NCBI GenBank assembly: GCA_016271365.2
Contig: CM028131.1
Span: 283,648,001-283,712,000 of the forward strand
From: Neoceratodus forsteri
Taxonomy: Eukaryota; Chordata; Ceratodontiformes; Ceratodontidae
Reading direction: 5' to 3'
Length of the DNA stretch: 64,000 nucleotides
The notes below the pieces were generated by a model. The model ran no database searches, was not told the origin of the DNA, and worked only from the letters and a program-made list of their open reading frames with translations. Positions 11,365-21,249 of the stretch are shown piece after piece (positions within the stretch are counted from its first letter, which is position 1; each line of letters starts with the position of its first letter). The translations under genes and the position numbers were made by a program.

Positions 11365-13290
11365 CTACAGTGAGTGGTACAATGATGCAAACTAAGGAAA
11401 TGATAGCCAGAGGGGTTACTAAGGGGGACAAGACCTTTTTTAGGTACATAAGTGATAAGAGGAAGGCAGGGGCAGGGATTATGAGGTTAAGGTGTGGGGG
11501 GACTGTGCAGAGGAGGATCAGGAAAAAGCAGATATCCAGAATAGATACTTCTGTTCAGTCTTTGTAGTTGAAGGGAAGGGGGACTGACTACACAGGGACA
11601 GCGGGAAAACTAGGGGAAGGGAGGTAGACAGAGGTCTGGTCATAGAGAAGAATGTCCTGGTGGGGATTTGCGGATCTAGGAGTAGCTATGGCTATGGGAC
11701 CAGACAGGGTACACTCAAGGGTGCTGAGGGAGCTCAGTGAATTACTGGCTGCACCTTTGACAGCCCTGTTTAACAACTCACTGAGAACAGTAGTGGTTCT
11801 GAGGAATGCAGGAGGACAGATGTAGTCCCACTTCATAAAAGCAGCAGCAGGCAGGAGGCTGGCAACTATAGGCCAGTCAGTCTGATGTCAGTGGTGGGAA
11901 AGCTAATGCTTCTAAAAGAAAGGCTAGTGAAGCATCTTGAATCCAGTGGGCTACAGGACCTGAGGCAGCACAGATTCATGGGGGGTTGGTTATGTCAGAT
12001 GAACCTGATCGATTTTTTTGAGTGTTTGACCAGGGAAATAGGTCAGGGTGGGGCAGTGGACATGGCCTACTTAGACTTCAGCAAGGCCTTTGGCACCGTA
12101 ACACATAGGAGGCTCATAAGGAAACTGGGCAGTTTGGGGGTGGGTCCCAAGGTGGTAAAATGGGTAAGAAATTGGTTAATGGATGGGCAACAGAGGGTGG
12201 TGGTAAATAACACTCACTCTGGGAAGAGGAAAGTGACCAGCAGGGTACCTCAGGGCTCAGAACTGGGACCAGTCTTAATTAATATCTTATAAGAGACATT
12301 GCAGAAGAGCTGGAAGAGAAGATTTGCCTCTTTGCAGATGACAATCTGCAATACAGTAGACAGTCTGGAGAGGGTGGAGAAAATGTGTAGAGACCTGAAA
12401 AAACTCATGGCGTGGTCAAGGATATGGCACCTGGGTTTCAGTGTGAAAAAGTGCAAAATCATGCACCTAGAGCACAGAAACCCAGAGGCAGAGTATAAAA
12501 TGGGGGAAGAGGTATTGCTGGTCACTAAAGAGGAAAGGGACCTTGGGGTAATCTTATCTGATAACCTCAAGGTGGTGAGGCAATGCAACAAAGAAGAAGG
12601 TAGAGCAGCAGGATGCTGGGGTGCATATGGAGGGTATCACCAGCAGGAGAGAGGGGGTGTTGCCACCTTATAGATAACTGATGATACCACACCTGCAGTA
12701 CTGCATCAAGTTCTGGAGACCACATCTCAGGAAGGACATAGACATCGTAGAGGCTGTCCAGAGGAGGGCAACTAAAATGGTGCAGGAGCTACATGAAAAG
12801 CCCTATGAGGAGAGGCTGAGGGATCTCAGTATGTACACCCTGGAAGAGAAGAGGAAGGGGGGAACATAATGGAGACCTATAAATACCTCACAGGGTGAAT
12901 AAGGTCCAGAAGAGGAGTATTTTTCAGAGGAGAAGATGCACAAGAACAAAGAGTCATGCAATGAAGTTGGAAGGGGGAATTTAGGAAGGATGTGAGGAAG
13001 CAATTCTTTGCTGAAAGAATGGTGGATGCCTGGAACAGTCCTCCAGTGGAGGTGACAGGGACAAAATCAGTGGCAGGCTTTAAGCATGCATGGGATAGGC
13101 ACAAAGGAATCTTGGCAGGAAAGTGGGGGGAGATAGCGGGAGATCAGGTAGGGTCTGTGGTGACTGTAATGGCAGGGTAAAATGGGCTGACTAGGTGCGC
13201 CAAGTGGTCCAAATGGATTAAGTAGGGAACTAGATTTGAGTATTTGTCTGTAATGTAGTCCCAGGATTTTAGGTCTGGCCATCTGTTCTA
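11365..13290 (+). mobile_element. CR1-like LINE, 5'-truncated
   Basis: A plus-strand CR1 copy beginning just upstream of the RT (GVTKGDKTFFRYI at about 11,415) and running through a 3' UTR. Its end includes GGGCTGACTAGGTG... and TTCTATGAATTAAATGAA, the CR1 3' octamer-type terminus. About 1.9 kb remain of a typical 4-5 kb element. It shares its gene layout with the CR1 copies at 35.3-38.4 kb but is clearly diverged from them. Confidence 0.9.
11370..13180 (+). pseudogene. CR1 ORF2 (reverse transcriptase), broken
   Basis: RT motifs in order: the NYRPVSL-type block at 11,865-11,890, RFMGG...LIDFFE (11,965-12,020), AVDMAYLDFSKAFGTV (12,055-12,100), SRVPQGSELGPVL (12,240-12,275), then KKCKIMHLEHRNPEAEYK, ERDLGVILSDNLK, HLQYCIKFWRPHLRKDI and DAWNSPPVEV. 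The aspartate of the LDFSKAF motif is present. The FADD box falls across frames at about 12,328-12,345, so it is frame-shifted. Several frameshifts and stops follow. Confidence 0.88.
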
Positions 13291-14187
13291 TGAATTAAAT
13301 GAAATTGATTTCTAATAACCCTTCTGTCATTTTTAGGTTCCTCAAAATACAGGTTCCTTTCTGGCACTTCCTATGTAATTACCCTCTCTTCCTCTCTTTG
13401 CTTTATTTGTGCATGTGTGCCCTGTGTTTATGTAGGCTGCACCTTTTAGCTCATCCCCCCCCTCCTTTTCTTATATTTTAGTGTCTCTGTATCATTTACC
13501 TTCTTTTTCTGCCTCTTTTTGTTTCTTTTCATTCTTGCTGTTTGTGGAAGCATCAGTCTGGCCAATTTGGTTTATTGTAATATTTAAAACAAATAAGACT
13601 GACAATAATATTAAAATGAAATGTGTGCTCACCATGGGGCAGATCCCCCTTTGTTGCTACAAACCATCACAGCCATTCTGATGTGTCTTCTCTTTCTAGC
13701 AGCCTCATAGTCTGTCTTGTTTTTTCACATTAAGATAAAAAAAGTAATAAATAATGGGCATAAATATTTAAATATGTAGAGTACTCATAAAGTTAAAGAT
13801 GTAGAAACAAGGAGGTACTTCTTTAGAAACTGTTTAAAAACCTCAGCAATTTGAGAATGTCTTTTCTATTATTTTAATTGTTTATGATGTCTAGACTTTC
13901 ACATGTATTCAAGGAGTATGTTTCATTTGATTAGTGGCACTGGAAAGTTTGAATCACATCACTGTGTGTCATGTGTACTTATGTGGTTGCACTAACATTT
14001 GACTCCACCCTCTTGATTAAGAGGGTTCTCCCTCAAAGCGCCGGGGAACTTGTGATGTCCTAATAAAACGTTTTCACTTGGAGCTTTCACCGTGTATATC
14101 ACATCTCTAGTGTGTGCTCATAGGCCAAGAGGTCCTTATCTGCTAACAAATTCTATGTTTTACGTTTCGGTGGTAATTGTTTTCTTG
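13291..14187. other. Unassigned AT-rich stretch
   Basis: No recognisable element or ORF with motifs. CCTCTTGATTAAGAGG at about 14,010-14,025 is a short palindrome, and AATAAAACG sits at about 14,062. It may be ordinary host DNA or the edge of the inverted-repeat element that follows. Confidence 0.4.
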
Positions 14188-14807
14188 TATAGCATGGGAG
14201 TGAGAAATAACTCTTGTAAATAAAAGTGTTATTTTGCCTTGTTATCTAGCTGCATTGGCAATAACATATTATTTCCAGTGCAGCATTTATCTCCACTAAA
14301 GCCCTTTCACAATTGCTTTCCTCAACAAATGAGGCCCAATAGAATACACATTGCCATAACCTAGCTATGGCAGGACAAAGCACATTCAGCTTGTGCAATG
14401 CTCGGGGGTGAGCCAGAATAACAACTTGCCTTTTTAATATGCTGAGCAGAGAAAAGACTACCAACGTAACCCACCTGCCCTGGGATATACAGAAAATCTC
14501 ATAGGTTGATGGCAAATAAGTTTTTTATTCACTTTTTCATTAATATCAGCAATGCAGCCTGGCACTCATGGCTTCACCACTCATTGAGAGGCAGCATTGT
14601 TGGCTACATTGCAGAAGAAATAAAAATCTTATTTCTGGTTGCCCTATCGAATGTCATATTTATACCATGGGTTCCGTCTTGCCATTGTGACAAGGCTGTA
14701 GTGGAAATAACTTGAGCTGCAGTGGGAATAAAATTATATTTCCATTGCAACTGCAGACAAACATAACACTTTTATTCTGCCCTGTTATTCATCACTCCCA
14801 TGCTATA
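14188..14807. mobile_element. Fold-back element with ~100-bp terminal inverted repeats
   Basis: TATAGCATGGGAGTGAGAAA at 14,188 recurs inverted at 14,788-14,807. The similarity continues inward (AATAAAAGTGTTAT, then TATTTCCAGTGCAG-like) for about 95-105 bases on each side (14,188-14,292 with 14,713-14,807). No transposase is visible. It is a non-autonomous DNA element or a fold-back. Target duplication is not obvious. Confidence 0.65.
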
Positions 14808-14910
14808 AATAGGGGATATTCCATGGCTTTATCACAAACAAGCTTTTTATTCACGCTGACGCATTGCCAAAACTGCTGCCTGGCAACAAGTGGTGTAGGG
14901 AAACGCGATG

Positions 14911-15150
14911 TTAGGATAAAAAGTCCCCTGAGCTTCTGTGAATCTCTGATTTGGTGTTTCCTTGGATTTGAATGATCATTATGATGTAGCACTGGTGTTG
15001 CCCTAACTTCAATCCCCTTTGTCTAAGCATTGGGTGTGGCTGTTGTGTCTCTCCCTGGACAGACATTGCTGGTCTTAGGCAACAACAACGCAGTGTCGCA
15101 TGGTTGCCACTACACAGATTCACCAAAACTCAGGGGACTTTTTACCCTAA
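14911..15150. mobile_element. MITE-like element, 240 bp, TIR TTAGG(A/G)TAAAAAGTCCCCTGAG
   Basis: 14,911-14,945 reads TTAGGATAAAAAGTCCCCTG then AG...GTGAATCT. The reverse complement of 15,115-15,150 reads TTAGGGTAAAAAGTCCCCTG then AG...GTGAATCT. The termini are flanked by TA/TTA, as for Tc1/mariner- or Harbinger-like MITEs. The internal 170 bases are unique here and non-coding. Confidence 0.7.
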
Positions 15151-15870
15151 TGCCTCATTTTCCTACTTTTTAAGTTTTGTGCTTGACCCCTAACTGATGC
15201 ATCAACAAAGTTTTTTTGCAATTAATATATTTCTTTAGATGGTAAAAATGGCTCTCAACAATCGCTGATATCTGAGGCCCAATTCTCAGCTGCACTGTTT
15301 GGTGCTAAGTGGTCATTGTTAAAACTTTGTGCTGGCCAGTGCTTTGCAATCCCTATTGAACAGGATCCCATCCCCTCCCTCAACACTCACACAGGTCACT
15401 GGGGGCAGACAGGAAAGGGGGCAGAAGCTGCCATACAAATGATCTGCAGAACCATGCATAAACAGATGGCACCTTCATGCCTGAGCACACACAGCCAAGA
15501 CCCAGATTTTTAATGGCTAATAAAAGCAGCTAGTAACAGGTGCACAGACACACTTGGGGAAGAGTGGCCTGGAAGCTGGACATTGCAAATAGGGGAACCA
15601 GTGGCCCACCAAATAAGGAAGGATGCCAAGGTTAGGGATGTTGTACCACTGAAATACCAGGGCATAGTACATCTGGGGGAGTGGCTGCTGGCTCCACTGA
15701 ACCACCAGGTAATCTGACACTCGGTCGAGAAAGGCTGGGAAGCACTGGATGCCAGTGCCCATTCTTCTGGGGAAGGGGGGCGATGGACAGATCTGGCTGA
15801 AAGGCAATTCTACCAAGTACCACAACTGCAGTGCAGAATATAGCACTATAACATGCCCCAGGTGCATGCC
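15151..15870. other. Unassigned stretch before hairpin repeat
   Basis: No family recognised. The minus-strand frame 15,517-16,002 (161 codons) overlaps the inverted-repeat hairpin and has no motif, so I do not call it a gene. Confidence 0.4.
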
Positions 15871-16610
15871 ACATAGAAAATACTGGATGGGCAACTGTGC
15901 ACAACCATTGTGTTCTGCCACAGAGGGGCTCTGATTCCCTCTGACCTCGAGAGCAAAGCTCGCATGGTCGGTGGGAATCAGAACCCTGAGGTGGCAGAAC
16001 ACACTGGTTATGCATAAAGTTGCTCATCCTGTATTTTTATAGTGTTTAGTATTATGTGAAAAGTGTGCATTGTGTTTTTTCTCTTCCACAGTGAAACTGA
16101 CTTATGCAGTCTCTAGAGGTTCTAGAAAGCTGCCTTACCACAGAAGGGTATAATCACATTCCATGACCTTTGAACTGTGGTACAACAGCATTTTGAGAAG
16201 TATGGATTTCTATGTAGAACAATGTTCTACTATACACTGTATAGAGAATACAGAATGGGCAATTATGCACAACCTGTGTGTTCTGCCACAGAGGGGTTAT
16301 GATTCCCTCTGACCTCAAGAACAGAGCTCAAGAGGTTGGTGGGAGTCAGAACCCCGAGGTGGCATAACACACTGGTTATGCATAAAGTTGCTCATCCTGT
16401 ATTTTTATGGTGTTTAGTATTATGTGAAAATTGTGCATTGTGTTTTTTTCTCTTTCACAGTGAAACTGACTTGTGCAGTCTCTAGAGGTTCTAGAATGCT
16501 ACTCTACCACAGAAGGGTACAATCACATTCCATGACCTTTGTACTGTGGTACAACAGCATTTTGAAAAGAATGGATTTCTATATAGAGCAATGCTTTACT
16601 ATATACTATA
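15871..16610. repeat. Tandem duplication (368-bp unit), each unit with an ~85-bp-arm hairpin
   Basis: TGTGTTCTGCCACAGAGGGG occurs at 15,909 and 16,277, 368 bases apart, and similarity extends through the unit. In copy 1 the arm 15,871-15,955 pairs with 15,965-16,048. Words such as AACACACTGG..., GTGGCAGAACACA and GGGAATCAGA on the right mirror the left arm. Copy 2 repeats this at 16,236-16,410. The half-unit after each hairpin (TGAAACTGACTTRTGCAGTC, TCTAGAGGTTCTAGAA) is direct repeat only. Origin unknown; a MITE captured in a segmental duplication is likely. Confidence 0.8.
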
Positions 16611-16675
16611 ATACCATGCTGCACCACTGTTCATTTACAGGTGTGCACCCCCCCCCCATTTGTACCCAGTAATAT

Positions 16676-17080
16676 CCAGGATTTATTTATTTATTTTTTA
16701 TTTATAGAAATCTAGGATTAAACACCTTTGAGTTAGAAGCTCGTTTACAAAGGTTCCATTTCAGTGGGAGGGTAGACAATACTTACAAAGGTTATACAAG
16801 TAGCAAGACAGTAAACATACTGGCAATTATATTTACAATACATTAGGTTTGAGTACACAGTAAGCAAATCAATGAGAGCAAACTTGAGCATGGCAGGCAA
16901 CACATAATAGGAGGAAAACAGACAGATAAGAGTTAGAAAGGGGCAATGGGAGTAAGTGGGGCATGGTGAGGACGTGAGTGAGGTGGAGAGAAAGGGGAAG
17001 CAGTCAGTGACATTGTCAGAGTGAGGGGGGTGGGAGGTAGTGACGGGAGTGAGGATGAGGCAACCAGAGGCCTTGTCAGT
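16676..17080 (-). mobile_element. L2-like LINE 3' UTR fragment
   Basis: Read on the minus strand it ends CTTTGTAAACGAGCTTCTAA...CTCAAAGGTG followed by an A/TAAA-rich tail (16,680-16,705 on plus). This matches the tail at 24,880-24,930 and, more loosely, that at 4,840-4,885. No coding part is recognisable. The upstream limit is uncertain. Confidence 0.6.
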
Positions 17081-17215
17081 GCAGGATGTTTCTTTGTATT
17101 GTGTGTATGTGTGTGTGTGGGGGGGGGACTCCCTCCCCACTGTGACATGGGTCTAGTTTTGTGTAAAGTGCTTTCAGGTGGCACTTCAATGGTGCAGGTG
17201 AAATGTGCCCATTTT

Positions 17216-17864
17216 TTTTTTTGTCAATTTTGTTTTGCTCCCATCACAGCTCCAAGGTCCTCTCTCAGGCATCCCTTCCTTGTCTTGCCCACCTGAGGAT
17301 CCCACGCTATGCCTCCTCTCTCTCCCTCCTTGTCCGACGTCAACATCCCCAGCTAACCCAATCCAGGGTGGGTCACCCCTCTCCTACTTGGGGCGGTCTT
17401 TTAAGGCAGACTCTGGCGTCGGACGAGGATTGGGCCTGGGGAAATTGAAGGCAAGCCAGGGAAACCCCAGCATAGGGCATGGAGGATTGGTGCTGTCGCC
17501 TGATCCTTGAAGCTGGGTTTTTCTTGTGTTCTTGGTTACCCCCCCACTGACACGGAATGTGCAATGCCACCCAGCCCTGACGTAGGTGCTCTCACCCACG
17601 TCAGAAAGGCAGCTGCCTGACATCACCCTTACTGTATGAGCCCTGGTGTGTAGCAGTGCCACCGGTCTTCACCGGGGGCCGCTGCTGCACCGGGCTACCC
17701 CTGAATCCCTCCCCGAGAGAGGAGAGCAGTCCCTCAGACGCTTAATCCCCTCTCCACCCCCCGCCAACCCCCGATGGCCTGAGCTTGTTCCTGAACCCGG
17801 GTTGCTGGCATGGCGCGAGGTGTGGCGTTCAGCGCCTCAACCCTCAGCACCACCGGGCCGGCTA
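17216..17864 (-). mobile_element. GC-rich tRNA-headed SINE (copy 2)
   Basis: It is flanked by the perfect 15-bp duplication AAATGTGCCCATTTT (17,201-17,215 and 17,865-17,879). On the minus strand it starts GCCGGCCCGGTGGTGCTG, has a B-box-like CCCGGGTTCAGGAAC about 65 bases in, and ends in an A-tract (T-run at 17,211-17,222 on plus). At about 649 bp it is longer than copy 1. It shares GGATT-AGCG and CTCTCCT-CTC-GGGGAGGG segments with copy 1, supporting a family. Confidence 0.82.
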
Positions 17865-17945
17865 AAATGTGCCCATTTTGCATTTTGTTCCACCTCCCAT
17901 TAGCAACAGAGAATCAGACCCTGATGTTCTAGTGACAGCCTGCTA

Positions 17946-18379
17946 TTAAAGGAAAACACTGGAAAAGACACAGCTTTCCTCAAACACTACATAAACTCTC
18001 AATTAGTGCTTTCAGACAGTAATGATTTTTTTTTTTTAATTTAAAACAGCTACCCACAACTTCCACTTTCTGTTGCTGGCAGCCACCATTTCATGAGCAG
18101 TAGTGAGATTCCTGAGCTCACTGTATGCTAATATGTCTGTTTGACCTCCGCTATTGGTTGGCAGGACATACTTGCATAAAGTGAGCTCAGGAAGCTCTCT
18201 GCTGCTCATGAGATGGTGGCTACCAGCAATAGAAAGTGAAAGTTGAAGGCCACTGTTTAAATCACTAAAAAAAACAATAAGAAGTCATTTCTTTTAAAAA
18301 TTTTACTGTCTGAAAGAACTAATCAGACATTTGTGTAGTGCATGGGTAAAGCTGTGCCTTTTCCAGTGTTTCCTTTTAA
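17946..18379. mobile_element. Fold-back element, 434 bp, arms >200 bp
   Basis: Almost the whole element is an inverted repeat centred near 18,160. TTAAAGGAAAACACTGGAAA at the left mirrors the right end TTTCCAGTGTTTCCTTTTAA. The arms also share TCTTTCAGACAGTAA, CACTTTCTRTTGCTGG, AGCCACCATYTCATGAGCAG and CCTGAGCTCACT. No coding potential. Its transcript would fold into a very long hairpin. Confidence 0.85.
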
Positions 18380-20380
18380 GAACAACACCCAGGTTTCTAG
18401 ACATCTTCACAGCCCCCAGCTCTAAGTTTGAGGATGGAAAATTCATTTAAACTTCTATCCCAAACAGGGGCTAATTTTATATGATCTGCCCTCCTCCACC
18501 CTCTGACAGATGGCTTTACCTTTGGGCACAAAACGGGGAGGCCCCATGCTGTAACAAAATGTGTGGGAGGAGTTAGCAATCAGAGCAGCAGACAGTGTTT
18601 GCAGGTGCTTCGGGAAGCCTCAGGGCCAGCACTGTGTTTTTTTGCAGCAGAGTTAAACCACAACCAGGAGTGATGTGGTGGAGTCTGGATAAAAATAAAA
18701 ACAGCCAGTTGTCCTAGAAAAGCATTAAGGATATGATAGAGATCTGGCTGCTGTCCAGGTTTTGGCTATGGAATATTACTGTGACTGAAGGATTTAGGTG
18801 AAAAAAAAATGTTTCCCTCTTCAGGTCCCCACTGGAAGATAGCAGTTGGTGGGTAGATGGCTAGGAACACCTCAAGCCCCCTTTCACTGAGGGTCAGGCC
18901 TCATGGATCTATTCCTAGTGCAGGCCTCCCAGCCTGTGCCAAAGCATTGTCCACTACCGTGTGCAACCTTGTAGGTCCAGTAAGACTGCTGGGGATGTTA
19001 AGTCTAAAGAACACACCCTCAAGGCTGTTCGGCAAGTGGAAAGTTGAACTGCGTCGATAAATTTGCCCAGCTCCCCTTTCAGGGTCCTATTTGAAATAAA
19101 AGAACTGTGTGTCATACCTGTCCTTGCTCTCAGAAGGGATGTGTAGAGACTGTATCCTACCCCAATATAGGTCAGAAACTGCATAACTTCGTTCCGAAGT
19201 TACGTGTGAACAATGGCTTTATTCTGCGAAAGACTGTGTGTTTGTGCCCTTCAGCTCCTGAGCTTGCCAAGTCCAAAATCTGACTGAAGAGAATGCTGGA
19301 CCCGGCTCCTCTGTTCAAGGGTGTCCCTCTGGTGTCACAGTCCTTTATAAAGATTTTGCTCTCTGCTCCAGGAAATGATACAGACAAATCTAAACAAATG
19401 GCCCTGTTCTTTTTTTCCCCCACATATTCTTTACCTATTGTCTTCAAAATGGTAACCCCCCCCCCAGCTCTGGAATGCCATAACCCCCATCCCATTACCA
19501 CTTTCTTATAATACACTATTCAGATTGATCAGAGTGTTTACAAAGGTGTTGAAAGTTTTGAAGTAGTGACCATTTCTGAAAGGCATGTTCCCAAGAGCAC
19601 AGACTACAGACAAATAACTGAGGCGGGCCTGTCATAACACCGTGGTGGTAAAACTATTTTGCTCTTCCAGTATCCATGGCTCTCTTTGTATTTCAAAACA
19701 AAAGAAAGAAAAATAAGAGGCGCATTCTATAATTAAACAGGCTCAACAGGGTGTGAAGTTATGAAGAAATAAATGCAGCTTGGGGGTGTTATGAGACATG
19801 ATGACTAAGGTAGAGAGAGTACTTCCAATCACCCAGGGCTATGATTATTTAAATGGAACCGCAACCCATTCCCCCCCCCATGACTTTGTTACCCTTATGA
19901 CACATTGTGCAAACCTTTTAGTAAAAAGTACATTTTTATATGTGTTACTGACATGAAGATGAAGCCATGAGGCTGCATATCGGAGACTGAAGTATGGTGC
20001 TAGTATCTGTAAACCCTAACCCAATCAGTTTTGAGTACTGTTAGAAAAAAGTAGCTTGCACTCAGATGCAGAGAGTATTTGTTCTTCTGTGGCTCTTACT
20101 CACTGAAAAAAAAACCACACGTTTTGCCAGTTTAAATCTTCTCTCAGTAAATACGACCCAAACAGCAGGGCTCTCACACTGGATAGTTACTCTGTGTCAG
20201 GATGACCTTTCTGACACAAATATTGGGGTAATTATTTAGTGACTGAAGTTATCTGCTGGTGCCAGCCCATGAGGGTTTTATTATTGCTATGCACAGGTTT
20301 AGAATTTGTGCTCTTATTTTTCTGTTGGAACAAGCTGGGCTTTTCTTGATGTTATGATGTATGTATGCTTTAAAACACTG
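18380..20380. other. Unassigned 2 kb
   Basis: No ORF with a motif and no terminal repeats found. Several C-runs and A-runs. It may be host intergenic or intronic sequence, or an old unrecognised repeat. Confidence 0.4.
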
Positions 20381-21126
20381 GGGGGCCGATTCCAAGATGA
20401 CCGGCGTAACATGCACGCAGTTACACGTTATGCCAGTCACCTATATGAGGGACCCTACGCCGTATTCCAGAAGTGGCAGGGTCCCAGCACTCCAGACAGG
20501 CGAGATACGCTATGCGTGTGCAGTAGCCCACGCATGGTGTATCGCAGTCACAGGTTGCAACTCACGCCAGGTGACAGACGGCCCCCCCCGAAGACCCCCA
20601 GCCCCGGACCACCTCGGCAGACACCAGGGAGCATGGGAGGCAGGCCACACAGCACAGGCGTCTGGGCGGGGCACACCAAAATCGGACCCCAGGGGTCCCT
20701 GACGATCAAGGAGTTGGGGGCAGGGGTTTGCTACAGGGGGCTAGGGGGTCCCTATGGTGCCATCGCTGGAGCTCTGCATGGTGGCATCTGACGGTGCCAG
20801 CTGTCAGATGCCACTTAGGACAGCTCCGAGCTGTCAGAAATTCCCTATGCCACTGTGACTTTGGGAATTGCAACTGTAGGTTACGACAGCCGCCCACCTG
20901 GAATTGGGCTATGTGGATGTCATGACCCACAGTTGTGCCAGGCATTGCAGGCTGTGGTGTAAGTTGTGTTGTATCTTGCAATTGTCACAGATGCACTAGC
21001 GCAAGTCACCTCTTGGAATGGCACTGGGTGTATCGCATGGCGCAAGTCACGGGATACACCATGGAGAGTGGCATATCCCACCTTACGTCGGCGTAGCCTG
21101 GCTTGGAATGAAGTGACCCCCCCCCA
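20381..21126. mobile_element. Possible TIR DNA element, ~745 bp
   Basis: The left end is GGGGGCCGATTCCAAGATG. The reverse complement of the right end reads GGGGGTCACTTCATTCCAAG, so G-run and ATTCCAAG recur with a gap. Further in, ATGGTGTATCGCAGTCAC (about 20,536-20,553) is mirrored by a GTCACGGGATACACCAT stretch (about 21,047-21,063). It is locally GC/CpG-rich compared with its flanks. A perfect 12-bp-arm hairpin sits at 20,781-20,814. No transposase. Confidence 0.45.
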
Positions 21127-21249
21127 ACATAAGGACTTTGAAATGATTACAGGGCCTGGGTCGTCACACTTTTTTTGGAATCCGTTACCCAGTAAAAAAG
21201 TTGTGAATATGTGTGTGCCTCCACCCAGGGAAAATTAGTGGCCTAGGTG

